Assembly: GCA_012798265.1 (NCBI GenBank)
Contig: JAAZNM010000007.1
Location: 62,001 to 126,000 of the forward strand
Direction of reading: 5' to 3'
Length of the DNA stretch: 64,000 nt
From: Candidatus Roizmanbacteria bacterium
Lineage (GTDB): Bacteria; Patescibacteriota; Microgenomatia; UBA1406; GWC2-37-13
In this document: one piece after another, positions 17,306 through 25,316 of the stretch
Numbering within the stretch: position 1 is the first letter of the stretch
Layout: the number at the start of each line of letters is the position of its first letter
The notes under the pieces: model-generated
What the model was told of the DNA's origin: nothing
What the model saw: the letters and a program-made list of their open reading frames with translations, nothing else
Databases searched by the model: none
Program-made: the position numbers and the translations under genes

Positions 17306-18455
17306 AGTTTTCTCCTGGATTGGTAATTAATAAACTGTGAGGATGACTTTCCGACAATGACGCTTGGGTAATCTGGAGGAATCTCCCGTTTTTTTGCAGA
17401 TCGGCCACAGTTTTTGCGCCGACATAATACATTCCCGACTTTATTCCGCCGATCGCCTGATCGATCAAAGGTTTCAGCTTTCCCTTAACCGGAACCAAAC
17501 CTTCGACTCCTTCAGCTACCAACACTCTATCCTTATAATTTTTTCCGTGAAACTCGCCTTCTGACTTTATATCGGCTCCTTTTTTCATCGCCCCAACCGA
17601 CCCCATACCGCGATAACTCTTGAACAGGTAAGTTTTTATATCTTTTTTAAGGATGTTTTTGAACCGGGATGGTACATGGGCAGCTTCAAGCATGACTTTT
17701 TCTCCCGGTGCTTCTTCGCAGGAAGCAAAAAAGCTTCCCATCATAATGGTTGACGCACCGGCCACCAAAGCTTTAACCATATCGCCAGAGTACCTTATCC
17801 CGCCATCGGCAATTACCGGAACCTTATAACGACTGGCCACCTTGGCAGTTGCAAACAACGCCGTTATCTGAGGAACGCCCATTCCCGAAATTATCCGGGT
17901 AGTACAGATTGCTCCCGGTCCCATACCGACACGTAAAGCATCGGCTCCCGCCTTTATTAAGGCTTCGGCACCGGCGGCAGTCGAGATGTTGCCGGCAATT
18001 ATTTGAACTTTGGTAAATTTCTTCCTGATCGATTTTAATGCCGTTATAACCGGCAGGGCGTGCCCATGAGCCGAATCAATAACCAAAACGGTGATCCCGG
18101 CTTTTACGAGGGCTTCCGCCCTGTCTTCAAAACCTTTATTGGCGCCAACCGCCGCTCCCACCATCAAACCTTTTTTTAGGACTTTTTTTACTTCTTTAAC
18201 CTGATCGTCTATCGTCAAATTCCTATGGATAATTCCGATACCGCCCAACTCCGCCAGTTTTATCGCCAGCTCGCTTTCGGTCACCGTATCCATCGGTGAA
18301 GAAACAAAAGGAACCTTAAGATCTATTGATTTTGTCAGTTTGGTACTCAAATCTATATCTTTCCTGGAAAAGGCACTGTAGTTTGGAACAAGCAAAACAT
18401 CGTCAAAAGTAATACCCTGACCGATAATTTTTGATTCAGAGGTAAAGGTTGCCAT
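17298..18455 (-). CDS. guaB: IMP dehydrogenase lacking CBS domains
   Basis: GuaB oxidises IMP to XMP with NAD. The protein has 385 residues against the usual 480-490. After VKEVKKV the chain goes straight to [12 protein letters not shown], so the two regulatory CBS domains are cleanly missing. The catalytic barrel is intact: [23 protein letters not shown], the active-site loop [11 protein letters not shown] (Cys nucleophile), [10 protein letters not shown] and the flap segment [10 protein letters not shown]. Loss of CBS domains should remove nucleotide feedback. The frame overlaps the deaminase upstream by 20 bp and guaA downstream by 8 bp. Confidence 0.97.
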   Translation of the reverse strand: MATFTSESKIIGQGITFDDVLLVPNYSAFSRKDIDLSTKLTKSIDLKVPFVSSPMDTVTESELAIKLAELGGIGIIHRNLTIDDQVKEVKKVLKKGLMVGAAVGANKGFEDRAEALVKAGITVLVIDSAHGHALPVITALKSIRKKFTKVQIIAGNISTAAGAEALIKAGADALRVGMGPGAICTTRIISGMGVPQITALFATAKVASRYKVPVIADGGIRYSGDMVKALVAGASTIMMGSFFASCEEAPGEKVMLEAAHVPSRFKNILKKDIKTYLFKSYRGMGSVGAMKKGADIKSEGEFHGKNYKDRVLVAEGVEGLVPVKGKLKPLIDQAIGGIKSGMYYVGAKTVADLQKNGRFLQITQASLSESHPHSLLITNPGENYG

Positions 18456-19503
18456 TTTTATTAGGTAAATTTATAAAAGTCGCCTCAAAAGCCCAAGTAA
18501 CGGTTTTTTCCAGCTGCGCCTCAGTCATGATTTTATTCTTAAGCAGATATTCGTACTGTTTGGAAAGATGAGCGTCTCTAATCATCTCCGGCCAGTCGGT
18601 ATTTATGCAGAACTTTATTCCGTTATGGTAAAAGGTCTGCAGTACGTGTTTCAACTCGCGATTGTCTTTCAAAGCCCTGGTCATCAGATTGCTTAGAGGA
18701 CAGATCTCAAGAACTATGCCCAGTTCGGCAATTTTTTTCATGAGTTTTTTATCATGGACGGCTTTTATTCCGTGTCCGATTCTGTCAGGTTTTAAAGAAT
18801 CTATACATTCCCACATGTCATTGGTGTCATCCGTTTCCCCGGAGTGGGAAGTTATTTTAAGACCGTTCTTACGCGCTTTTTCCACCAAAGAGACATAATC
18901 CCGGAAATGAAAGGTATGAGGATTGTAATTGGAAAAATCTATTCCGATTACTCCCCGTCGATGGTATTTGATAGCCTTGTCAACGATAATTCGGTTTTTT
19001 TCATGGGTAAACTGTCTGTCCAGGCAAAAGATTATTCCCGCCCGAAGACGCGGATATTCGAGCAAGGCTTTTTCCATACCTCGCAACATAGCCATAATGG
19101 CATGATCCAGGTCAACCTCACCGTCATGGTTATGTTTCATTGGATTACCCCTCAGTTCAAGCAGAGTGATGTTGTTTGACCGATAGGCACCACTTAAACT
19201 GTCATATATGCCTTTCTCCAAAGCCATCGCTCCGGAGGATAACCTATCCAAAATCGGGTGATAAATTTTGTCCAGATATTCCTTCAGGGTCATTTTCCGG
19301 CCGGGATCCAATATTAGATGGTCGACGAACTCATGGTACTCCCGTTTGGGAAGTTTATAACCTTCGGTATGAGCGATATGCCAATAGGTCTGGGGCGATA
19401 TCGATGAACCCAAATGGGCGTGAAGTTCTGGCAGACCCGCCGGTCTAAAAAAAAAGCCGCGCTTTGCGCGGGCTGATGAACCGTTTTTTCTGATCCCTTC
19501 CAT
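18436..19503 (-). CDS. Adenosine deaminase family protein
   Basis: This metal-dependent deaminase of the adenosine/AMP deaminase family would turn adenosine or a related purine into its inosine form. In 355 residues it has the first zinc motif HAHLG, TSHSGETDD (usual HAGE), RIGHG and NTDWPEM (usual NTDDP). The core zinc ligands are kept, but the last motif has Trp where the second Asp usually sits, so substrate or mechanism may differ. Co-transcription with a phosphoribosyltransferase, guaB and guaA supports purine salvage. A promoter ends 5 nt before the ATG. Confidence 0.87.
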   Translation of the reverse strand: MEGIRKNGSSARAKRGFFFRPAGLPELHAHLGSSISPQTYWHIAHTEGYKLPKREYHEFVDHLILDPGRKMTLKEYLDKIYHPILDRLSSGAMALEKGIYDSLSGAYRSNNITLLELRGNPMKHNHDGEVDLDHAIMAMLRGMEKALLEYPRLRAGIIFCLDRQFTHEKNRIIVDKAIKYHRRGVIGIDFSNYNPHTFHFRDYVSLVEKARKNGLKITSHSGETDDTNDMWECIDSLKPDRIGHGIKAVHDKKLMKKIAELGIVLEICPLSNLMTRALKDNRELKHVLQTFYHNGIKFCINTDWPEMIRDAHLSKQYEYLLKNKIMTEAQLEKTVTWAFEATFINLPNKNGNLYL

Positions 19504-19508
19504 AACTA

Positions 19509-19537
19509 ATCTTAAACCAGGAACAATAAAAAATCAA
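19509..19537 (-). promoter_or_regulatory. Internal promoter before the deaminase gene
   Basis: On the minus strand: TTGATT, a 17-bp spacer and TAAGAT, ending 5 nt before the ATG at 19503. A 9-bp inverted repeat (19528-19547) overlaps the -35 and could act as a weak terminator for the gene before or as an operator. Confidence 0.5.
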
Positions 19538-19551
19538 GTGATTTTTTAATT

Positions 19552-20289
19552 TTAAGTACCGCCGTTATTTGCCAACGAAAGCCAGTAGGGAATACCCTTT
19601 ACCATTATCTTTCCCGGTCTCATCGCTTCAATATCCAAAACCGAGTGGACCCTGTCCAACCCGACATCGATTAGTTTTTTCCTCCCGCCGTAAGCGGACT
19701 TCTCGATCGCATAGCCAAAACCCACCAGTTCTGCCCCGGCTTGACCGGCAATCGTCAACAGATCAGTTGATTTTTTTCCCGTATCGGAAAAATCATCGAC
19801 ACCTACTCCTCTTAAACCTTGAGGAATGCATGAAGCCGCTGCCGTCATCCTTTCTTTTGTTCCGGTAGTATAGGAAAAGGAGTCCGTTTCCAAAACCTGG
19901 CTATCGTTAAAAGTCACCGGCGGACTCTTTTGGGTATAGATAAGGGGAATGTCACCTAGATAATGGGCGACGGCAAAGGCCGGAGTAATTCCGGAGCTGG
20001 GAGCGGTTAAAACAAAGTCCGGGTGCAGATCCTCCATCTGGTGAGCCAGATCCTTGCCGATCATCATCATCAGCTTAGTATCAACCCGGTGGTTCAAAAA
20101 AGCTTTAACGTCAAGCACCATCACCGAAGGTTTGCCCTCAAGAGGAAAAACCCGGCCAAGATTGATGACGTTTTCGGCCAATAGCCGACCGGCCGGCGTT
20201 AAAACCTCTGTTTTTCCGATGATCTCGAGAGCCTGCCTTGTATCCAGTATCGACGCCTTTATCTTATCCCCCTCCGTCTGAACTACCAT
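19552..20289 (-). CDS. Purine phosphoribosyltransferase-like protein
   Basis: The 245 residues have a type I phosphoribosyltransferase core: a substrate-site phrase VLTAPSSGITPAFAVAHYLG and a PRPP-binding loop variant GVDDFSDTGKKSTDLL (usual VDDxxATGGT) near residue 165. The family transfers ribose-5-phosphate from PRPP to a purine base. First position in an operon with adenosine deaminase, guaB and guaA suggests adenine, hypoxanthine or xanthine as substrate; the sequence does not decide. Both ends are extended relative to apt/xpt. The start at 20289 has an AGGA at a 9-nt spacing. Upstream lie a terminator and a leader peptide. Confidence 0.78.
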   Translation of the reverse strand: MVVQTEGDKIKASILDTRQALEIIGKTEVLTPAGRLLAENVINLGRVFPLEGKPSVMVLDVKAFLNHRVDTKLMMMIGKDLAHQMEDLHPDFVLTAPSSGITPAFAVAHYLGDIPLIYTQKSPPVTFNDSQVLETDSFSYTTGTKERMTAAASCIPQGLRGVGVDDFSDTGKKSTDLLTIAGQAGAELVGFGYAIEKSAYGGRKKLIDVGLDRVHSVLDIEAMRPGKIMVKGIPYWLSLANNGGT

Positions 20290-20309
20290 ATAAAAATATC
20301 CTAACTAAT

Positions 20310-20334
20310 AAAAAATCGGCCGTTAAGGCCGATT
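20310..20334 (-). terminator. Intrinsic terminator ahead of the purine operon
   Basis: On the minus strand AATCGGCC, a 5-nt loop, GGCCGATT and a T-rich tail (TTTTATTAG). It stands between the promoter/leader peptide and the first structural gene, so it can act as an attenuator. Confidence 0.7.
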
Positions 20335-20342
20335 GGGAAAAA

Positions 20343-20363
20343 TTACCTTGTTTGCCAAATCAT
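20343..20363 (-). CDS. Possible leader peptide MIWQTR
   Basis: A 6-codon frame (ATG ATT TGG CAA ACA AGG TAA) starts 5 nt after the promoter -10 and ends 8 nt before the terminator stem. The position is that of an attenuator leader peptide. The short length makes chance possible. Confidence 0.4.
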   Translation of the reverse strand: MIWQTR

Positions 20364-20368
20364 GAGAT

Positions 20369-20397
20369 ATGGTAACAACAAAAAAAGCTCTTGTCAA
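20369..20397 (-). promoter_or_regulatory. Promoter of the purine-salvage operon
   Basis: On the minus strand a consensus -35 TTGACA, a 17-bp spacer and TACCAT. The TTGACA and exact spacing make this one of the better promoters in the window. Confidence 0.65.
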
Positions 20398-20419
20398 TGT
20401 TTTTTTGCGGCAGTTGTAT

Positions 20420-20425
20420 TAAAAT
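20420..20425 (+). promoter_or_regulatory. -10 box of the RdgB-like gene
   Basis: TAAAAT ends 6 nt before the ATG at 20432, consistent with a leaderless transcript. No good -35 was found at the right distance. Confidence 0.4.
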
Positions 20426-20431
20426 ACTAAA

Positions 20432-21037
20432 ATGATAAAAAAAATGCTTTTGGCTACTCACAATCAGGCCAAATTCAAGGAACTGAAGCTGGGGATCAAA
20501 CCGCTTGAGGAAAAAGGAGTCAAGATTATCAGTTTGAACGATTTGGCTATTAAAGACGAACCTGACGAAATAGGCAAGGATTTTTCCGAAAATGCCAGGC
20601 TCAAAGCCTACTATTACAGCCGGTTGACAAAACTACCGACCATAGCTGACGACGGCGGTCTGCTTATCGACATATTTAACGGAGAACCCGGCGTTAAGTC
20701 AAAACGCTGGCTGGGATATGAAGCCAGCGACCAGGAGTTGATAAAATACACCCTCAAACGTCTGGCCGATATCCCCAAAGATAAAAGAACCGCTTACTTG
20801 CAAACCAGCCTCTGTTATTACGACTCTTTGTCGGAAACCTGTCTGGAAGAACAGGAAAAAATCAAGGGTTATATCGCTTTCAAGCCAAGCGGTCGGCCGA
20901 CCGAAGGATATCCGTATCGGGCTCTTTTTATCGTCGAAAAATACAATAAATATTATGATGAACTTACCGACAAGGAACATAACCAGATCAACCACCGGAT
21001 AAAAGCCCTGAAAAGACTTATAAAAAAAATGTGCTAA
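20432..21037 (+). CDS. RdgB/HAM1-family non-canonical purine NTP pyrophosphatase
   Basis: This house-cleaning enzyme hydrolyses dITP/XTP. The 201 residues show the substrate-site start LLATHNQAKFKEL, ENARLKAYYYSRL, the catalytic ADDGGLLID, a proline/glycine loop PTEGYPYRALF and the terminal NHRIKAL segment (usual SHRGKAL). It is divergent from textbook RdgB in the loop regions. The stop codon lies inside the extended -10 of serS, which starts 8 bp later. Confidence 0.87.
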   Translation: MIKKMLLATHNQAKFKELKLGIKPLEEKGVKIISLNDLAIKDEPDEIGKDFSENARLKAYYYSRLTKLPTIADDGGLLIDIFNGEPGVKSKRWLGYEASDQELIKYTLKRLADIPKDKRTAYLQTSLCYYDSLSETCLEEQEKIKGYIAFKPSGRPTEGYPYRALFIVEKYNKYYDELTDKEHNQINHRIKALKRLIKKMC

Positions 21038-21040
21038 AAT
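21032..21040 (+). promoter_or_regulatory. Extended -10 promoter of serS
   Basis: TGCTAAAAT ends 5 nt before the serS ATG and contains the stop codon of the preceding gene. Confidence 0.55.
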
Positions 21041-21045
21041 GAAGT

Positions 21046-22296
21046 ATGCTATCTCTCGAGTTTATCCGAAAAAACAAGGAAAAAATCATTAGCGCTTCAA
21101 AAAACAAAAACAGACCGGTCGATGTAGATCGTTTAATTGTACTTGACGACCAAAGAAAAGAACTCATCAGGAAAATCCAGTCGCTCCGCGAAGAAAGGAA
21201 TACGATAGCCAAGCAGCCCTTTAATGAGGAGATCAGGGAAAAAGGCAAAAAAATAAAAGAGTCTCTTTCGAATTTGGAAGATGATTTAGATAAAAATCAA
21301 ACCGAACTGAACAGTCTTTTGATCCAAATCCCCAATGTCCCTCTGGATGAAGTTCCTGTGGGTAAAGACGCCTCTCAAAACAAAGTCATTAAGGAATGGG
21401 GCAACCTGCCCCGTTTTGATTTTCCCGCCAAAGACCATCTTCGGCTGGGGACAGATCTTGATATCATCGATTTTGAAAAAGGGGCCAAAATATCCGGATT
21501 CCGGGGATATTTTTTGAAGAATCAGGGGGCCGTTCTTCATTTTTCAATTCTTTTTTATGTTTTTAACAAGCTTATATCGAAAGGATATACACCCCTGATA
21601 GCCCCTGCCATCGTCAAAAACTTTACCATGTTCGGTTCCGGACAGTTTCCTTGGGGAGAAAAGGAAGTTTACAAGCTCAATGATGAAGATGCATATTTGG
21701 CGGGAACCGCCGAAGTACCGGTAACTTCCATTCACAGCGACGAAATTATTCCTGAAAAACTTTTGCCGAAGAAATACGTTGCTTTTTCTCCGTGCTTTCG
21801 TAAGGAAGCCGGTGCCTACGGAAAAGACACCAAAGGTTTGTATCGTCTGCACGAGTTCTGGAAAATAGAGCAAGTGGTTATCGCAAAAAATGATTTAGAA
21901 GAAGCAAAAAAAATCCATGAAGAACTGCAAAAAAACTCAGAAGAGATATTGCAGGATCTGGGACTACCCTACCGCGTACTGCTCATGTGTACCGGAGACA
22001 TGGGTGAACCGCAGATAAAAAAATATGATACCGAAACTTGGATGCCGTCAAGAAAAGCCTACGGAGAGACTATGTCCAACTCCATCATGGGGGATTTCCA
22101 AACCCGACGGCTGAACATTAGATATCGCAGATCAAACGGAGACAAGGAATATTGCTATTCTTTGAACAATACCGCCATCGCGTCACCACGGATATTGATC
22201 GCTATTTTGGAAAACTGCCAGCAAAAAGACGGGTCTATCCTTGTGCCCAAAGCTCTTCTTGGCTACACAGGATTCAAAGAAATAAGGAAAAAATAG
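21046..22296 (+). CDS. serS: Seryl-tRNA synthetase
   Basis: SerRS has 416 residues, with the N-terminal long-arm coiled coil (about 25-100) that grips the tRNA-Ser variable arm and a class II core. Motif 2 is seen as FRKEAGAYGKDTKGLYRLHEF and motif 3 as NNTAIASPRILIAILEN. The serine-site TAEVPV (GTAEVPVTS) is present. Length and order are normal. The stop is 1 bp from the convergent PBP1A stop. Confidence 0.98.
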   Translation: MLSLEFIRKNKEKIISASKNKNRPVDVDRLIVLDDQRKELIRKIQSLREERNTIAKQPFNEEIREKGKKIKESLSNLEDDLDKNQTELNSLLIQIPNVPLDEVPVGKDASQNKVIKEWGNLPRFDFPAKDHLRLGTDLDIIDFEKGAKISGFRGYFLKNQGAVLHFSILFYVFNKLISKGYTPLIAPAIVKNFTMFGSGQFPWGEKEVYKLNDEDAYLAGTAEVPVTSIHSDEIIPEKLLPKKYVAFSPCFRKEAGAYGKDTKGLYRLHEFWKIEQVVIAKNDLEEAKKIHEELQKNSEEILQDLGLPYRVLLMCTGDMGEPQIKKYDTETWMPSRKAYGETMSNSIMGDFQTRRLNIRYRRSNGDKEYCYSLNNTAIASPRILIAILENCQQKDGSILVPKALLGYTGFKEIRKK

Positions 22297-22297
22297 A

Positions 22298-24529
22298 TTA
22301 CGGAGTCGGTGTCGGAGACTGATTGAACAAAGACGACTGACAAGAAACTTTGTTTTCGGTACCTTTGATAAAATACTCCTTGCGGCCAAAATAGCAGTTT
22401 TTTTCAATAACGTTATCCGGCTGACTGTACCAACTATTACCGCTAATATTGTATTTTTTAAGAACATAAGTCATTACCCGATTCCAGATGGGAGCGGCAC
22501 CGGTTATACCTGAAGACAGATAAGGATTCATCGGCTGATTGTCGTTATTTCCCACCCAGGTGGCAACAAGAAAATCAGGGGTATAACCGATAGTCCAGTT
22601 ATCTTTTTTCTCATCAGTCGTACCGGTTTTAACGGCTACTTTATAACCCGAAATCTCCAGGGACGATCTTGTACCAAAAGCCCATTGTCTGGCGAAGTTA
22701 TCCGACAAGATATCCGACATAATATAAGCAACACCTTCGTCTAAAATTTTTGTTCCACCATTTCCGGTAATCGAGTAAATCGGTTCGTTGTTTTTTTTGA
22801 CACTGGTAAAACTCTCCAGGTTAACGCGATAACCTTTATTAGCCAAAACTCCAAAAGCAGTCGCCATATCGACCATTTTGACCTCTCCACCACCAAGAGT
22901 AAGCGACAAACCGAACCGGCTTGAATCGCCCCAGGTGGTGATCCCCATTTTTTTTGCATGATCGACAAAGTCACTGACGCCGACGGTACTTAAGACTTTA
23001 ACGGCAGGAATATTGAAAGAGTTGGCCAGAGCGATCCTTAGGGGTATTTTCCCGTGGAAACGACCATCGTAGTTAACCGGCCGATAAGACTCTGATCCGG
23101 GAACTGAAAAAACCGTTGGTGAATCATCAATCACCGTAGCCGCCGTGTAGTTTTTGCTTAAGGCCAAAGAATACATTATCGGTTTTATTGATGAACCAGG
23201 TTGCCTTAAAGCAATTGTGTCATTGAAAGCACCCGAAGGCGCGGCAAAATAGTCGGCCGAGCCAACCATGGCCAATATTTCGCCGGTACTGGGACGAGTA
23301 ACCAATATCGCCCCGTTATTGACGTTAAGGTTTTTGACCTTATCCAACTCCTCTTTCAAAATCTTCTCGGCCTCTTCCTGAAGTTCAATATCCAAAGTGG
23401 TGGTAACCTGCAAACCACCCTCTTCGACCTCTCTTATCCCGTATTTATTTTCAAGCTGCGATTTGACGTAAAAGACAAAATGGGGTGCGCGGATACTGGT
23501 ATTCAAAGGAACAATCTCCAATTTTGAGTTTTGACCTTTTATTTTTGAATTTTCATTTATATAACCTTGTTTGAACATTTTTTCCAAAACTTCATTTCTT
23601 CTTTTCAGTGCCAGATCAGGATTGACATAGGGAGAATAAATCGATGGCGCCTGCGGCAAACCGGCCAAAAAAGCTGCCTCCTCAAGCGTTAGATCCTGGG
23701 CCCGTTTACCGAAATAGGTTCGGGACGCTTCTTCTATCCCGTAAGAAGAACCGCCGTATGGAACTTGATTGAGGTACATCTCCAATATCTGTTTTTTGCT
23801 GTAAATCCGCTCGGCCCAAATCGCCAGAATAATTTCCTTTATTTTTCTCTCTATGGTTTTTTCCGGACTGAGAAGAGCCGTTTTTACCAACTGTTGGGTA
23901 ATCGTCGATCCGCCCTGAAAATCTTTTTTCAGGATATTTTCTTTCATTGCCCTCAGTATTCCGGAAAAAACAGAAACACCGTTATGACGGTAGAAATCCT
24001 TATCTTCGATTGCCACCGTCGCCTGAGTGACGTATTCGGGAAGATCCGTCAGTTTGATAGGCGTTCGGTTCTGCTCACGATAGACTTCGTAAAGTAACTT
24101 TCCGTTACGATCCAGGATGTGTGTCGTCAAAGGATAGTTGATCTTGCCGATATTATAAGGGGACGGAAGATTGTTGACGAAAACATAAGATTGGTATATG
24201 AAAAAAACAAACAAAGTGAATATCGAACCGAATAAAAAATATGTCAGTTGTTTTGGAATCAGTCTGGATAAAAATCTCAGTTTTTTTCTGATTTTAAAAC
24301 CCTTAAATTTCAATTTCGGAAGAGGCTTTTTTTTTGGGAGATTGATTTTTGGAGAATGGAATATCAGAGCACCTTTGGTCCACAAAAATATTTTTTTAAA
24401 AAAATTCGCAAAAAAGAAAAAAATCAACAGAGGAATCTTTTGAGTCCACTCTCCGATAACGATAAAAAAATTTATCAGATAGAAGATCAGTTTAAACGAC
24501 AGTTCGGCTAGAGCGGACCTTTTTTTCAT
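22298..24529 (-). CDS. Class A penicillin-binding protein (PBP1A type)
   Basis: This bifunctional peptidoglycan synthase has 743 residues. After a basic, aromatic cytosolic tail and a membrane helix (about 95-115) comes the GT51 transglycosylase (TVAIEDKDFYRHNG, GGSTITQQLVKT, ILEMYLNQVPYG), then the transpeptidase with SSIK (RQPGSSIKPI), SFN (LANSFNIPAV) and KTGT (AVKTGTTDEKKDNW). A short Asn/Ser/Lys insertion (INENSKIKGQNSKLEI) lies between the domains. The end is Cys- and Pro-containing (NQSPTPTP). An extended -10 ends 6 nt before the ATG. Together with sortase, VanW and LCP genes nearby it indicates a peptidoglycan wall. Confidence 0.97.
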   Translation of the reverse strand: MKKRSALAELSFKLIFYLINFFIVIGEWTQKIPLLIFFFFANFFKKIFLWTKGALIFHSPKINLPKKKPLPKLKFKGFKIRKKLRFLSRLIPKQLTYFLFGSIFTLFVFFIYQSYVFVNNLPSPYNIGKINYPLTTHILDRNGKLLYEVYREQNRTPIKLTDLPEYVTQATVAIEDKDFYRHNGVSVFSGILRAMKENILKKDFQGGSTITQQLVKTALLSPEKTIERKIKEIILAIWAERIYSKKQILEMYLNQVPYGGSSYGIEEASRTYFGKRAQDLTLEEAAFLAGLPQAPSIYSPYVNPDLALKRRNEVLEKMFKQGYINENSKIKGQNSKLEIVPLNTSIRAPHFVFYVKSQLENKYGIREVEEGGLQVTTTLDIELQEEAEKILKEELDKVKNLNVNNGAILVTRPSTGEILAMVGSADYFAAPSGAFNDTIALRQPGSSIKPIMYSLALSKNYTAATVIDDSPTVFSVPGSESYRPVNYDGRFHGKIPLRIALANSFNIPAVKVLSTVGVSDFVDHAKKMGITTWGDSSRFGLSLTLGGGEVKMVDMATAFGVLANKGYRVNLESFTSVKKNNEPIYSITGNGGTKILDEGVAYIMSDILSDNFARQWAFGTRSSLEISGYKVAVKTGTTDEKKDNWTIGYTPDFLVATWVGNNDNQPMNPYLSSGITGAAPIWNRVMTYVLKKYNISGNSWYSQPDNVIEKNCYFGRKEYFIKGTENKVSCQSSLFNQSPTPTP
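23521..23560. repeat. Low-complexity in-frame insertion in PBP1A gene
   Basis: An A-rich stretch on the coding strand repeats TCAAAA three times and encodes SKIKGQNSK. It sits in a linker between transglycosylase and transpeptidase domains and resembles the insertion in nnrD. Confidence 0.45.
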
Positions 24530-24535
24530 TCCGGT

Positions 24536-24544
24536 ATTTTACCA
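24536..24544 (-). promoter_or_regulatory. Extended -10 promoter of PBP1A gene
   Basis: Minus-strand TGGTAAAAT ends 6 nt before the ATG. A further TATAAT lies about 18 nt upstream of the start. Confidence 0.5.
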
Positions 24545-24564
24545 TATATTATAGGATTAATCAA

Positions 24565-25314
24565 TCATAAATCTCCGGGTAATTTTGTCAATTTAGCCCT
24601 TAAAACCAATCTTTTCCAATATGTTCCCGGAGGAACGCAGGTAATTAAAGTCACATAAGCGGCGTCGCTGCGTTGTTCAAGGACAGATACCTGATCAGGA
24701 TTCACGACAAACATATCGTATACTTCGTATTCGTAATTAAGACCGTTTAGCTTCAAGACTATCTTGTCCCCCTTTTCCAGGGAAGGCAGATAGGTGAATA
24801 TTGCCTTATAGTCTTTGGGATTATATAGCTGGGGTAGGGTCGAATGTCCAAAAATAACCACATTTCCATACTCTCCCGGTAAGGATTTGGGCAAAAAATG
24901 AACCAAGCTGGTAGACAGATCTTCGCCTCCGACAACCACCTTAGCCTCCTGGATGTTAAGTTTGGGAATTGAGAGATAATACTGTTTGACGCTGAAGTCT
25001 TTTTTTTCCGTTGAAGACGACTGGGTTGGGAACCAAAGACTGACGTTGGTAAAATCCCTGAGGTTATTCGAAAAAACACTGTAGCTTCCCAAAACCGAGT
25101 TGGCTCGTTCCAGGGAAGATACCGTGTTTGAGTTGGGTACCGGCGTCTGGACTTTGTTTTGGATGAATAACCGCGAATATATTTCAAACGACAGGATCGG
25201 ATAAAAACTCCAAAAAAGAAGGATCGATCCGATTACCAAAGAAAAATAAGACAGGTAATTGATCGCCTTTCTCCGGGAACTGGTGTTTTCTTTCAGATAA
25301 ACGTAAAGAGGCAT
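24565..25314 (-). CDS. Sortase
   Basis: Sortases are transpeptidases that cleave a C-terminal sorting motif and attach proteins to the cell wall or to each other. The 249 residues have an N-terminal membrane helix (YFSLVIGSILLFWSFYPIL) and the sortase barrel with catalytic His (IFGHSTL, about 155), Cys (TLITCVPPG, about 223) and Arg (KRLVLRAKL, about 236). The class is not clear; the TLITC...PG...R spacing fits D/E-like enzymes. It starts 2 bp after the PilM/baseplate-like gene, so the two are co-expressed. A candidate substrate with LPATG is encoded at 36539-37108. Confidence 0.93.
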   Translation of the reverse strand: MPLYVYLKENTSSRRKAINYLSYFSLVIGSILLFWSFYPILSFEIYSRLFIQNKVQTPVPNSNTVSSLERANSVLGSYSVFSNNLRDFTNVSLWFPTQSSSTEKKDFSVKQYYLSIPKLNIQEAKVVVGGEDLSTSLVHFLPKSLPGEYGNVVIFGHSTLPQLYNPKDYKAIFTYLPSLEKGDKIVLKLNGLNYEYEVYDMFVVNPDQVSVLEQRSDAAYVTLITCVPPGTYWKRLVLRAKLTKLPGDL

Positions 25315-25316
25315 AC

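Noticed and set aside
20290-20431. Purine riboswitch before the salvage operon
   Set aside because: Only about 40 nt lie between predicted start and terminator, with no three-way junction or the conserved purine-aptamer loops.
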